Shown here in pieces: positions 21,225-31,651 of a stretch of DNA of 64,000 nucleotides. How positions within the stretch are numbered: position 1 is the stretch's first letter; each line of letters opens with the position of its first letter. Under the pieces are notes generated by a model. That model was not told the origin of the DNA. It worked only from the letters and a program-made list of their open reading frames with translations, and made no database searches. This stretch comes from Apiotrichum sp. Y4204 (taxonomy: Eukaryota; Basidiomycota; Tremellomycetes; Trichosporonales; Trichosporonaceae): assembly GCA_025531455.1 (NCBI GenBank), contig JAMYHL010000007.1, positions 62,001-126,000 on the forward strand, given 5' to 3'. The translations under genes were made by a program, and so were the position numbers.

Positions 21225-22432
21225 CTATGAGGGTGCTTCGCCTCCATAATCGGGCGGTGCGAGGACGGAAAGGCGGCCAGCGTCGACATCGTGGCGGAGA
21301 CCGCGTCGTGGGGTGGGTCGCTCGGGTTCGCGCTCGGGCCGCGACGACGATGAGGATGAGGGCGAGTCTTTCTGGGGGTCGGAGATGGCAGTGTATGAGG
21401 TTTGAGAAAGATCGGACGAGTCGGGTGATGACTCTCCAGACTTCTCGCCTTGCAGACGAGGTTTGGCTCCGGCAGGTATGAACGGGGTAACTTGATAAGA
21501 TGGCCAGTTGGGCGAGAGGAGGCCGTTCTCATCGCCATTCTCGTCTGCTGGTTCAAAGACTTCGTCTCTTGACCTGCGGCGCCGGATGCAGAGTAGTATC
21601 AGAAGGGCAAGAAGTATGAGGCCCACTACTGCGCCGACGACAATTCCAGCAATGGCTCCAGTTGATAGGGACGCTGCTTGAGAGCCTGAGTGTGGAGCCA
21701 CATTGGAATCACTTGGTCTAGCTGTTCCCGTTGTTGATCCTGTTGTGATAGACTTGCTGGATGGCAATGTCGGGACAGCTTTCAAGGTTGTGGCGTTAGA
21801 ATTCAAAGAGGACACAGGGGTTGACGATGTTGAGGTAGCTGCGGATGATAGGGTTGATGGGGTTGCAAGAGTCGCAAAAGAGAATTCTGTTCCAGACGGC
21901 GGTGGCGATTGCCCCGATGACGACGACAAGGGCGGAGAGGAAGACGTAGGTGCGGCGGGCTCTGACGACTGGGACTGGGGCTCGGGTTGGGATGAAGACG
22001 ATTGCGCGGCTGCCGGCGGGGCATTGTCTCCTCCTGGGAATCCTGTATCGCACTGACCCGCGATAACTGGAACAGCAGGTGACATAACTGATAGTGGCGA
22101 GTACGCTCCCTTCATTAATGCACCTTGGATTGTGAGGAATACTAGATCACCAGCCTTCATCGCGCCGGCCGTGGCTGGATCTCCTCCGTCCGTGTCGAAC
22201 ACCCATGAGTTGGAAGAGTACCCACTTGACGGATCCGCTCCGTCCGGCAAACTCCACTCGTTAATTTTGGCAAAAGACTTCGTTCTCAGGCTCCTGTAAA
22301 GGTCAGTGAAGAACCACGGCCGACTTACCGATATTTGAGGGGCAAGTCAGCATCATCGAATTGCCAGTAGCTCTTCCCCCGCTCGCAGACATGTGCCGGT
22401 ACCGTCCACTGGACGTTTGGGGCCCACGACAT
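21225..22432 (-). CDS. Single-span mucin-like membrane protein (divergent pair, left)
   Basis: Exons 22329-22432 and 21225-22293 (minus strand) give 390 aa. The N-terminal ~135 residues form a compact ectodomain-like region (NVQWTVPAHVCERGKSYWQF) with several Trp but no clear signal peptide. A Ser/Thr/Pro-rich stalk of ~110 residues follows, then one membrane span (GAIAGIVVGAVVGLILLALL) closed by CIRRRRSR, and a ~110-residue Ser/Pro/Glu-rich cytosolic tail. The architecture matches fungal wall-stress or Skg6/Mid2-like sensors, but sequence similarity is not recognisable. The divergent neighbour has the same layout and almost the same length. The intron is 35 bp. Confidence 0.7.
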
Positions 22433-23519
22433 TGTGGGCAAAAGAACGATAGGCGACTATCGTCCGCTCCGACAATGATGTGATGTTCGTGGTTTGATGA
22501 GTGTTGTTCGTCGTTGAGATGGATGCAGTTGCAGTTTCCAGCACTGTCATAACCTGTCAAATCATGGGTTCCGAGCTGGGGGTTCAGTGGGCTCAGGATG
22601 ATACGACCTTGGACGCATCATCCGCCCTTGGCCGCCGAGAGCAACAGAGTGGTGACATGAAGGGTCAATTGCGGACGGCTGGGCCAGTGGACGGCACTTG
22701 GGCACTCGTGTAGATGCGGCAGAACAGCGCAATCGCGCAGAACGCGATGTACTGTACGCGCGTATACGCGTCAAACATGAAACAGCGGGTTCCTTAGCCG
22801 TGCCTGACCCATCACGTAGTGCCTATAGTGTCCAAGTGAATCCACAAGGATGCCGACAAATCCACGAACCCTCGCTGCCCAGATGTCTCCGCATCCGCAT
22901 GCTACCTTGGGGGATCGTGGTGCTGTACAGGCCACCAGGCGCATCTGATAGCTCTGGTAACGTAAAAGAGAGGGGTTGTTCCTGTACCACACATGCAGGT
23001 CAGCGTCCCGGAGAGATCGAGGGTTGCCCAATGCTCAATTGCTCACTTCCAGACAAGTCGCCTCAAGCTGCCTTACAGCTGGTAGCGTTCTACAACCTGA
23101 TAGGGAAGAGATTCCACGCCCTCGCGAGATCTCCAGGCGGTGCATCTCGTGGCGGTCCGCAGGGACTGCTGCTTTGCCTGCTCAGCTGTCTGCAGAGCTG
23201 AGGTCCGCCCTTGGCCCCATGTGAAGTGGTGGCCCTGATCCACTGAAAGGCAAGATGGTTTCTTAATCCGCGACGTTATCACCCGAGTCTCTGCCCACAG
23301 CTTGGAAGCCGACACTCGGCTGCGGATGGCAGATTATGGATTGGCCGAGTGTAACTGACCTTTTCCTTGCTCACTTCCATCAGCTCCTGCTCTTGTTATC
23401 TTCGTCTCTTCTGATTTCACAAACGGTTCACTGAGTTCACCTTCACTTCTTCGGGCGAGCAAGAGTTGACCGCACCTCTTAACTGCTCCGCACGATCAAC
23501 AGCAAACGCCGCCAACGAC
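22433..23519. other. Divergent promoter of the two membrane-protein genes
   Basis: A 1.09-kb shared region between the two ATGs. No coding frame was supported; the last 120 bp before 23520 are pyrimidine-rich. Confidence 0.45.
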
Positions 23520-24747
23520 ATGAGTGGAAATGCCCCAGGCAATCCGCCGCTATTCTTCACCGAGGCGCCGTCCAGCATCTCGACTTGCTCCTCTGCCAGA
23601 TGGATGTGGTCATGGTCTCACATGAGGCTCGAAATGTAGGTTCAGCTGCCTCGGAGATATGAAGCAAAATAAAGTGTACTTTAGCAGCTCGGAAGCTCAC
23701 CACAACAGTCAAATATATCGCGTTCGCGGGAGTAGCCGGTCCGTGATCAATCAGTATCAGGACAGAATAGAGTACTTTGAGCAGCGGCCGCAGCCACAGA
23801 CCAACTACACATGGAACGTGGCGGATGTCGCGCCGGGCGACCAGGTGCAGTTTGCGATCACGACCGGATGGGCGGGACGGATGGACCAGCTCAAGACGGG
23901 CGACGAGTGGTTTACGTCCCAAATCCAGGGCGACCTCATTACGGTTACGAATGGGTGCGGCGGTGAGGACCCCAAGCCAGCCGAGAACAGCGCACCATCA
24001 AGCGCAAGTCAATCTGCGACCAACTCGCCGCCACCAGAGACGCAATCTTCGACTCAGCAGGACCCACAACCCTCATCTTCGCCAACGTCTTCATGGTCTG
24101 AGTCACTATCGAGCTCAGCTCAAAGCGTGCCACTCAACACGTCATTGAGCACGAGCTCATTCACCACCACATCCGCTACTACCCTTCTGATATCAGCCAA
24201 CACGACTACCACTCCTCTGACGACATCATCTACTCCGACTGTCGACGATGCGCGCTTGCCTCCCACCGATACTGCAACTCTCAGCTCCGCAACTCCCAAC
24301 GGGGATCGGAACAGCAACAGATCGACATCCGGCATCTCTCCTGGTGCGATTGGTGGAATCGTGTTTGGGATTATCGCCCTTCTCGCACTTGTAGCAGCTG
24401 TATTCTTCTTTCTCCGCCGACGTCGCCGACAGAGCGCTGCACGCGCCATTCCGAAAGGCTTCAATGAAGATGTGCCAGTACGCGACACTCATTATTGGGA
24501 TAGCGGGAGCTTCACAACACCAGCGAACACGTACCCAACAACCACCACCACCACCTGGAACCCCGCTTCACAGGCCGACTCTCCCTTTAACGACGTGACC
24601 GAAAGCACGATAGAATCATCACACTCAACCTCCGATCACCCCGTGTCAGCTCCGGAGTCTGTCGCCGACCCAACAGGTACCGAGCTCGAGGACGAGTTGC
24701 TGCCCCCGCTGTACGACCCAGCCTGGCAGGAACAGAGACGAGACTGA
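23520..24747 (+). CDS. Single-span mucin-like membrane protein (divergent pair, right)
   Basis: Exons 23520-23635 and 23685-24747 give 392 aa. The N-terminal ectodomain-like part includes STCSSARWMWSW and NYTWNVADVAPGDQVQFAIT, a beta-sandwich-like pattern common in basidiomycete single-span surface proteins. A ~130-residue Ser/Thr/Pro stalk follows, then the membrane span (GAIGGIVFGIIALLALVAAV), the basic stop-transfer run RRRRRQ and a ~110-residue acidic cytosolic tail. The exon 1 ATG was inferred because exon 2 starts in mid-domain and only this donor/acceptor pair keeps the frame. No classical signal peptide is visible. Role is unknown; sensing of the cell surface is a guess from architecture. 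Confidence 0.7.
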
Positions 24748-25472
24748 GCGTTCCGGGGCTCGGACTGTACATACATGATCATTTTTGTTGTCACAACTCG
24801 GGAAAGTCTCCTCAATACTAGTTCATATCCCTCTCCAACAGCCATTATAATGTCATTTGTTCTGTGTGTATGTGATGCATACTGAGCACTAATCAAACCC
24901 TGGCGCCACTGGACAAGTCATCGGGACGTGCTCTGCATCTCCCGTGCGGTGCTCAAACTCTCCCAGCGACTCAAGAGGATCGCTCTGATAGACAAGAACA
25001 GGCTCCTCCCCCCAACAAGTGTTCCCCTCCGACTCCTTTTGTTCTCCGAGCGCTGGGGGCCGAGATTGATGGCGCGGAACCGGTTGAGTTTCCTTACGCG
25101 AGGGCGGCGCAACGAAATGCTGCGAGGATGCTGGCGAACAGTGCGATGCCGCTCGTCAGGCTCGTCAACTCGCTGCCGCGTTGATTAATTGATCATGTCC
25201 AAGGAGACAGGGGCCATGTTGGGACACCTCTGAAGCTCACTTCCCCAAGGCTCTCAGGCTGTAATCAATATTTACTGCATACTACATACTGCCAAACTGC
25301 CTGCGTCTCCACTACAAACGTGACTTGGGTGCCGGTGTTGACCTGCTCACTCAGCCACTTGATCGTATCAACCGCGTCCCTTTTGCGCTCCGTCCCGCGG
25401 AGGTCTTGCACTCTCGTGTGACTTGCCGCCTCTCGGGGTCTGCGCCGCCGCGCCGCCGCAACGTCGCGACAC
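24748..25472. other. Convergent intergenic stretch with open minus-strand frames
   Basis: Two minus-strand stretches are unusually open: about 25265-25439, continuous in frame with a possible alternative aldehyde dehydrogenase tail, and about 24890-25157, which has no start codon. Neither is annotated as a gene. Confidence 0.35.
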
Positions 25473-27422
25473 TTACGACGAGTGCATGGGCGAGCGGATG
25501 TAACCCATGTTGGACATGACCGCCTTGGTCTCCAGGTAGTTGTACAGCGCGGCCTCGCCGTTCTCGCGGCCCATGCCCGACTGCTTGTAGCCGCCGAAGG
25601 GGATGGCGTGCGATGCGAAACCGTAGAGGTTGTTCCAGACTGGGATGTTAGGCAATGATGCTGCAGGACGATATGGCCCATGTCACTCACCGGTACCAGC
25701 GCGAATGGCCTGGTTCATGCGGAGGATGCGCTCCTGGTTGGTGGAGAAGACGGCGGCGGCAAGACCATACGAGGTACGGTTGGCCTCCTCGATGGCCTCG
25801 GCCTCATCCTTGAAAGTCTGGATAGAGACAACGGGACCAAAGACCTCGTTGGCCAGGATCTTGTGGTCCTTGGCGACGTTGGTGAAGACGGTCGGAGAGA
25901 TGTAGTAGCCGCCGTTGCACTCGGACTGCATGTCCTTGCCGCCGAGGGCGAGGGTGGCGCCCTCGTCGCAGGCGGTCTTGACCCACCCGCGCACACGGTC
26001 AAAGTGGAGCGCAGAGTTGAGCGGGCCCTGGGTCGAGGACGGGTCGAAGGGGTCGCCGACCTTGATCTCCGACATGAGCTTGGTGAACTCCTTGGTGAAC
26101 TCGTCGGCAATGCCCTCCTGGACAAGAATACGCGAGCCGGCAACGCAGACCTGGCCAACGTTCATCTCGATACCGAAGACAGCCCACTCAGCCGCATCCC
26201 TAACAGACTTGACGTCGTCGACTGGGCGTTAGGAGGAGACCCAGACAGAATGCTCGCTCGTGCACTCACAGATGATGTTTGGGCTCTTGCCGCCGAGCTC
26301 GAGGGTGACCTTCTTGAGGTTGGACTTGGCCGAGGCCTCCAGGATCTTGCGGCCGACGACACCCGAGCCGGTGAAAGCGACCTTGTCGACGTCCATGTGG
26401 TCGGCCTGAGAGGATTAGTACCGCACAATGATCGCCAATGGAGGACAAGGGATGGGAGGGCGAGAGACCTCGGAGAGATTGACGGTCCCATCTCTCCCTT
26501 ATCCTTTCGCAGCAACTCACAATCGCCTGGCCGACGGTGTGGCCGAGACCAGTGATGAGGTTGATGACTCCCGGGGGGAAGCCAGCCTCGACGATGTACT
26601 CCATGATCTTGAGGGCAGAAAGCGGGGTGGACTCGGCCGACTTGAGCACAATGGTGCAGCCGGTAGCGAGAGCAGGCGCAATCTTCCAGGCGAGCATCGA
26701 AGCGGGGAAGTTCCACCTGCCGTTAGCGAGAGCTGCGGGGATCACGGATCAGATCGACATGAGGAGCGGGGCATCCGTCCCCCTGGGGAGGGTTTGATCG
26801 CTCTACAACTCCCACAGTCAGACTCTCGACCGCTTCCTCATTTCTCCAGTACTCACGGGATGATCTGGCCAACAACGCCAATAGGCTCAAGCTTAGTGTA
26901 GGCGTGGACGGCGGGGAGGCCGTTGTAGGTGCTGCACAGGTGAGTAACTCTCCCGAGAGGCAGCCGTATCAGCACTCACTGGCCGTTGAGCTTGTCGCAG
27001 TAGCCGGCGTAGTAGCGGATAGTCTTGGCGACACCGACAATGTCCTTGCCGAGGGCATCGCGGTAGAGCTTCCCGACGTCGGTGGCCTCGATGGCCGCGA
27101 GCTCCTCCCTGTTCTTGTCGATAATGTCGGCAAGGCGGTTAAGGAGCTGGGCGCGCTGCTCGTGCATCATGAATCCCCAGGCGCGGTTGTCCTTCTCGTA
27201 CGCCGCGCGTGCAGCCTTGACAGCCTTCTCGACGTCGGCGGCGTCGCCCTCCGCGACCTGGCCAATGACCTGGCCGTTGGCGGGGTTGTACACGTCCAGA
27301 CGCTTGCCCGACGCGCTCTCGACAAACTCGTTGTTGATGAACATGCCGATGGGGATGCTCGCGTCCTTGCCGTTGCCGAGGCGGAACGTGCCGGACGCGA
27401 GGACCTTGGAGTCGTTGGTCAT
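25473..27422 (-). CDS. Aldehyde dehydrogenase (ALDH superfamily)
   Basis: Exons 26980-27422, 26857-26931, 26521-26716, 26270-26405, 25691-26221 and 25473-25639 (minus strand) give 515 aa, a normal ALDH length. Active-site pieces are intact: PWNFPAS with the oxyanion Asn175, the NAD loop [10 protein letters not shown], the general base in TLELGGKSP (Glu274) and the nucleophile in [11 protein letters not shown] (Cys309), then VFGPVV. No mitochondrial presequence is obvious, so the enzyme is probably cytosolic and oxidises acetaldehyde or other aldehydes to acids. The TAA at 25473-25475 overlaps a perfect GTAAGT donor (25471-25476), so an alternative C-terminus is conceivable. A TATA element lies 75 bp before the ATG. 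Confidence 0.93.
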
Positions 27423-27496
27423 TATGCTTGGTCTTGGAGGGGGGGTAGGGGAGTGGGAAGGAGTGGGCGGGAGAGGAATGGGAACGAGCTAGACGC

Positions 27497-27503
27497 TTAT
27501 ATA
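27497..27503 (-). promoter_or_regulatory. TATA box (TATATAA) of the aldehyde dehydrogenase
   Basis: Minus-strand TATATAA, 75 bp before the ATG at 27422. Confidence 0.5.
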
Positions 27504-28180
27504 CGGACGGAAAGTGGACCGCAGCGGCCGGCGGCCGAAGCGACGGTGACCCCGTCTTGGTCATCCACGAAGCATCGTGTATCTGGGGTGATGCTGGCCG
27601 CTGGCCATGGGCAGGTCATTAGCCGTGAGCCACATGCCGCCAAGCGCCATCCTCTTGCCCATCAACTGTAGCGAGCTGGGGTGCATGGGATGGGATGGGA
27701 AGCGAGCCCCGCATGCTGGTGGTGGGGGACGAGGGGGCCTCGTTCGTGGTTCTCGGTGCGCCTTGCGGCTTTCATTCAGCCGCGATACCAGTGACGAAGA
27801 GCAATTCTCATCCGGGGAATCCAAGCCACAACAACAAGAACCTTGAGGCCTTGATCCTTGACAACTCACACCCTTTTGAACGGACATGACCGACCCTCTC
27901 GCTAGAATGCCGAAAGCCGGGTAAATCGAGACGCCCACCAACGCCGTGCCCGAAGGCCTTACAGACCCGGGTGGAGCTCATCCCTCGCGGGTGAGTTTCA
28001 TTGTGCATTCACGCGTTGGATGTCATTGTCTCCACGTGTTCACAAGATTCGATCACGACTGGCGGATGTAGGTCTCGTGGCGTCCACTGGCGTCCACTCT
28101 GTACCCTGTTACCACCGATGAAGGTGGGACCTGCTAACACGACGAGAATTGACCTTGACCCAACTTTCTTCACTACTGAA

Positions 28181-28215
28181 GATGTATCAGTAGCAAGTTT
28201 TGCTACTGATACATC
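28181..28215. repeat. Perfect 15-bp inverted repeat with 5-nt loop
   Basis: The left arm 28181-28195 is GATGTATCAGTAGCA, the loop is AGTTT, and the right arm 28201-28215 is the exact reverse complement. It lies about 250 bp beyond the stop of the alginate-lyase-like gene and 760 bp before the ALDH start. It could be an RNA hairpin in a 3' region, a dyad protein site or the remnant of a small inverted-repeat element. Confidence 0.9.
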
Positions 28216-28465
28216 AAGAACGTTATGGGAATCTATGGATACAGTATGCGTCAAGCACCGCAATGGCCACCAGGGTCACCGGAAACGGAAAGGAATCGCA
28301 AACGAACGAGGGCATCGTCAAGAACGGGATGGGGGGAAGATTGTGAGCAGGGGTATGAATCGTCCACTAACAGTGAAGGCAGCGTCTAATGTCAAAGGAA
28401 ATGAGGCGTACGCGGGCAGTTTCTGCAAAGGTTGCGATCGCGGGGTAAATGCCACACGGGCTCGA

Positions 28466-29900
28466 TCATCCATTGAGAATGCTGTCGAGCTGCTCTGGCG
28501 CGGGACGGAGTGCCCAGAGGTCCGACGGCGGCATCTCGAGGGCCGGAAGCGCCGCCTGCGCGGCCTGCATGCCGCGGTCGGCGGCAAAGTGCACAATGTC
28601 CCAGGCGGCGAAGCGCTGGAAGTGGAGCTCCTTGTGCGGCCACTTCTCCTGGGCGGTCGCGAAGGGGATGGTGTACTCGATGGCCTTTTGGATCGACTGG
28701 CCCTGCGATCCGACGTACCCCCACACATCGACGCCGAGGTGCTCGCCGATAGCGGCCATGCGCGTGTACGCGACGAGAACAAAGTTTGTGTAGTGCCAGC
28801 TTGTCTCGCGCTTGAGCTCGAGGGCCTGCGTGCCGTCCGGAGAAATGTACAGGTCTATGCGGGGGAGCTGGTCCTGCAGCGTCCTCATGGCTAGGTCCTT
28901 CTGTCCGAGGTAGGACGCGATAGCGGCAATCTGCATGCCGGCAAAGGTACCGTGGTTGTTCTTCGCCGCGAGCTCCTGCTTGCCAAAGTCGCTCTCGGTA
29001 AGCCAGGTGAGGAATTCAGTGTTCCACGCCTTGAAAGCGTCGCTGTCCTTCTTGCCCCAGACGCCGTCCTCGACAGTATCGAGGATCGCGACGGCGTCAA
29101 GCACGTCGGTGTACTGCTGCGAAAAGTCGATTATGCCAATGGCGCGTCCCTGGGGGTTAGTCAAAAGCGACAGGTTTTTCAACACCACCAAGTGGTTAAC
29201 AGTCACTTACATCGTTCTTGCAGGGAATGATCTGGGCGTGCTGCAGGTTCGGGTTCATCCTGGTTGCGGGCTCAATGAACCATGTCTTGAGCGCCTTGGC
29301 CGCGTGTTCACGGTACTTTGCATCCTCGGTGTACCACCACGACAGGGAGAGGGTGTAGGTGGCATTCATCATCTGAGCGCTGGGGGTGTCAGCGTCAAGA
29401 ACTCTCTTTCATCTCATTACTCACAGATCGCGGCGGTCGGTGTAGTTGTCGACTTCGGGGTTGCGCACGCCGTCACGCTGGACATACGGGCACTTGGGCT
29501 TGGACGCGTCCTCCCAGTTTCCAGGCCACCAGTAGGGAGCCTGCGACGCATAGTCGTTGACCGTTCCGTTGGGCACCTGCATCGTCTTGGAGGTGACCGT
29601 CCACGGGCCCTGGGTGAGGAGGTAATCCGCCTGGCTGAGGAGGTTGCTCATGACGCCCTTGTAGTCGGAGTCTTGCTTCTTGGTACACGCCGGATCATTG
29701 CCTTTGCCCTGTACGGCGGCCTTGACGCACACGAGGCGCGCGCCGTCCAGAACGACGGTTTCGGGGGTCTTTACGCCGGCGCCGACAGGACCGCCCGTCT
29801 CGGTTGGCGGCTTCGCGGTCCCCGTGGTTTTGTGGGGGCGTTGACTGCACGGCACAGCCAGTGCGAGCGGCGCGAGAAGGAGTGTCTTGAAGAGGAACAT
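28466..29900 (-). CDS. Secreted alginate-lyase-like polysaccharide lyase
   Basis: Exons 29425-29900, 29211-29379 and 28466-29149 (minus strand) give 442 aa. A signal peptide (MFLFKTLLLAPLALA) is followed by a short Thr/Pro linker with GGPVGAG. The alginate-lyase (alpha/alpha-barrel) domain follows: ASQAPYWWPG, then NNHGTFAGMQIAAIA (residues 279-293) with the Asn/His pair of the lyase family, and ETSWHYTNFVLVAY downstream. Such proteins cleave uronic-acid glycans by beta-elimination; fungal members of this family act on glucuronan- or alginate-like polymers, and the substrate here is not readable. It is likely extracellular. A TATA box lies about 52 bp before the ATG. The exon 3 start is placed at 29149 to keep the frame. 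Confidence 0.85.
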
Positions 29901-31651
29901 CGGGGAATGGGTGGGGATGGGGATCGCATCTTGGCATCCGAGCATTGTCAGTTTTATATCTTCCTCGGAGCGGCCCATAAGTGATCGAGTCTCAGAGAAC
30001 AGCATAGTCACTTCTGTATGGCCTGGCGCGCGGGCTGAGCGAGAAATGATCACCGCCGAGGCGGGTCTCAATCTCTTTCCCTCGCCTCGAACGCACACTC
30101 TTAGGGGTGAGGTTACAGCGCAGGGGTTATGTCCCCGCGACAGTCACGACTCGGTCAGTGGCGAGATGCAGAGATGTCCGCCATGAGTCCTGCCAAAGTT
30201 TGCTCAGAAGTGATCAGGAATAAACCTCGGGGCCGCGACCGTCATAGCTTTCGAACGCACAAACGCACGGCGCGGCAGGCGCTGCAGATCCGCCCTGCAC
30301 CGGCGCGTACGGACTATAAGGTGGAACACGTCGAGAAGCGTTTGTGTTCTGTGGCTGCCCCCTGTGACCTGTGGTCCAGGCCAAAGGCTGGATATTGCGC
30401 TGACGTGTAGTGTGTCTGGGCATAAATCAAGGAACGCGCCGCATATGCTTGATGCTTATGTTCGCTGAAACCGCGAAACCGCGAGGAAACTGTAAAGAGT
30501 AACGGCATGGCGGTGCCGGTTGGCGCGGTGTGCCGGCACTGCCCCGCTTGCTACCTGCTTTCTGGGCAGCTACGCACTCCTGCATCCCCTGTGTTTCTTC
30601 AGAACATGCAGCAGACACCGGGCAGCGCAATGTGCGATTGTTGAGCACTCCATTGTACGCTTTCCGTGTTCCCCTGCGATCTCGGCGCATTTTATAACTT
30701 ACAATGTGTGCTTCATCACAAGTTGTGCGTGCACACTCCTGTGGAGCCATGTATGCATGTAGCTTTGTTTCAGCGCCCCCGACCTCGTCCCAGTCCTCTG
30801 CCGCCGAACAAATGGACGTGCTGGTAACTGAGGACGCGAAACAGCGCCAAAAGTACCGACGGCCGCGTCGTAACAAGCTCGAAGCTCGATGATCATTAAC
30901 ATACAGGCACCGGAATGCCATATAATGCCGCTACATGCTGCGGCTGCGGTGTTTCTGGGCGGCCCGGAGGCTGATGTAAAAGGTTAGTCTCTGCGGCACG
31001 AACTCAAGAACAAGCTACATCAACGAGTTCCAGCGTAGCTCATATCTCGTACCTCGGGTTAGTTCCAACGGCAGCCTGAGCTTGCGGCCCGCGCGTACCG
31101 CGCCGCTCCGCTCGATGTGGATGGCGCGACTGCCGCTCGTGGCTAGCGCGCGGCGATGATTGAACTCAAAGCGAGTACGAGTCTGCGTTCAGTTCCGGCG
31201 TGCCTGTTGACGAGGACCTGTGGTCAGACACGTTGAAGGGGTGCGTGGTCGGTGGGATTGGATCCGGTGGACTTGGCGGCTTGGCTGGCTCGGTGGCAAA
31301 TGGATTTGAGTCTTGATCCCAGCATCTTGTTTTGTGACGCGACATGGCTGACGATGCCAGTCGGGAAGCCTAAGGTGACGCTAGCTTGTGGTGCTGAAGT
31401 GCCACCCGAAACCGGCTGATGGCCGACGGAACTCGTCGTGTGTGGCCCGCAAATTGCGGACTGACCGAGTGGACGCGCAGCACATTCAATGTGTCCGGAT
31501 CAACCAAGGTTCCAATGGAATCCGACGACGTTCCTTGGGTCCCATCTGCTTGTTGTCATAATAGTTCATAAACGTGGCGTTTCTATTACTCCTACGTAGT
31601 ACTTTCCATCTATGGCGCATAAGGGGACACTGGACGTGCTTGAAGGAGCGC
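29901..31651. other. Long intergenic stretch
   Basis: 1.75 kb between two minus-strand genes. A 164-codon minus frame (30427-30921) has no recognisable product, no signal peptide and poor codon bias, so it is not called. No tRNA or repeat was seen. Confidence 0.35.
29952..29958 (-). promoter_or_regulatory. TATA box (TATAAAA) of the lyase gene
   Basis: Minus-strand TATAAAA about 52 bp before the ATG at 29900. Confidence 0.55.

Larger units (their letters stand above)
27423..28465. other. Intergenic stretch with ALDH promoter and a perfect hairpin
   Basis: The first ~60 bp upstream of the ALDH ATG are pyrimidine-rich on the coding strand. Otherwise it holds a TATA box and the inverted repeat at 28181-28215. 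No gene was seen. Confidence 0.45.

Noticed and set aside
24890..25157. Open minus-strand stretch with text such as PVLVYQSDPLESLGEF
   Set aside because: No start codon, preceded by a TGA, and no splice junction links it to an upstream exon; it may be chance in GC-rich DNA.
25680..26555. 291-codon plus-strand frame across the aldehyde dehydrogenase
   Set aside because: Antisense shadow; the minus strand carries the full ALDH motifs.
30427..30921. 164-codon minus-strand frame in the long gap before the acidic gene
   Set aside because: No domain, signal peptide or intron structure, and poor codon bias.
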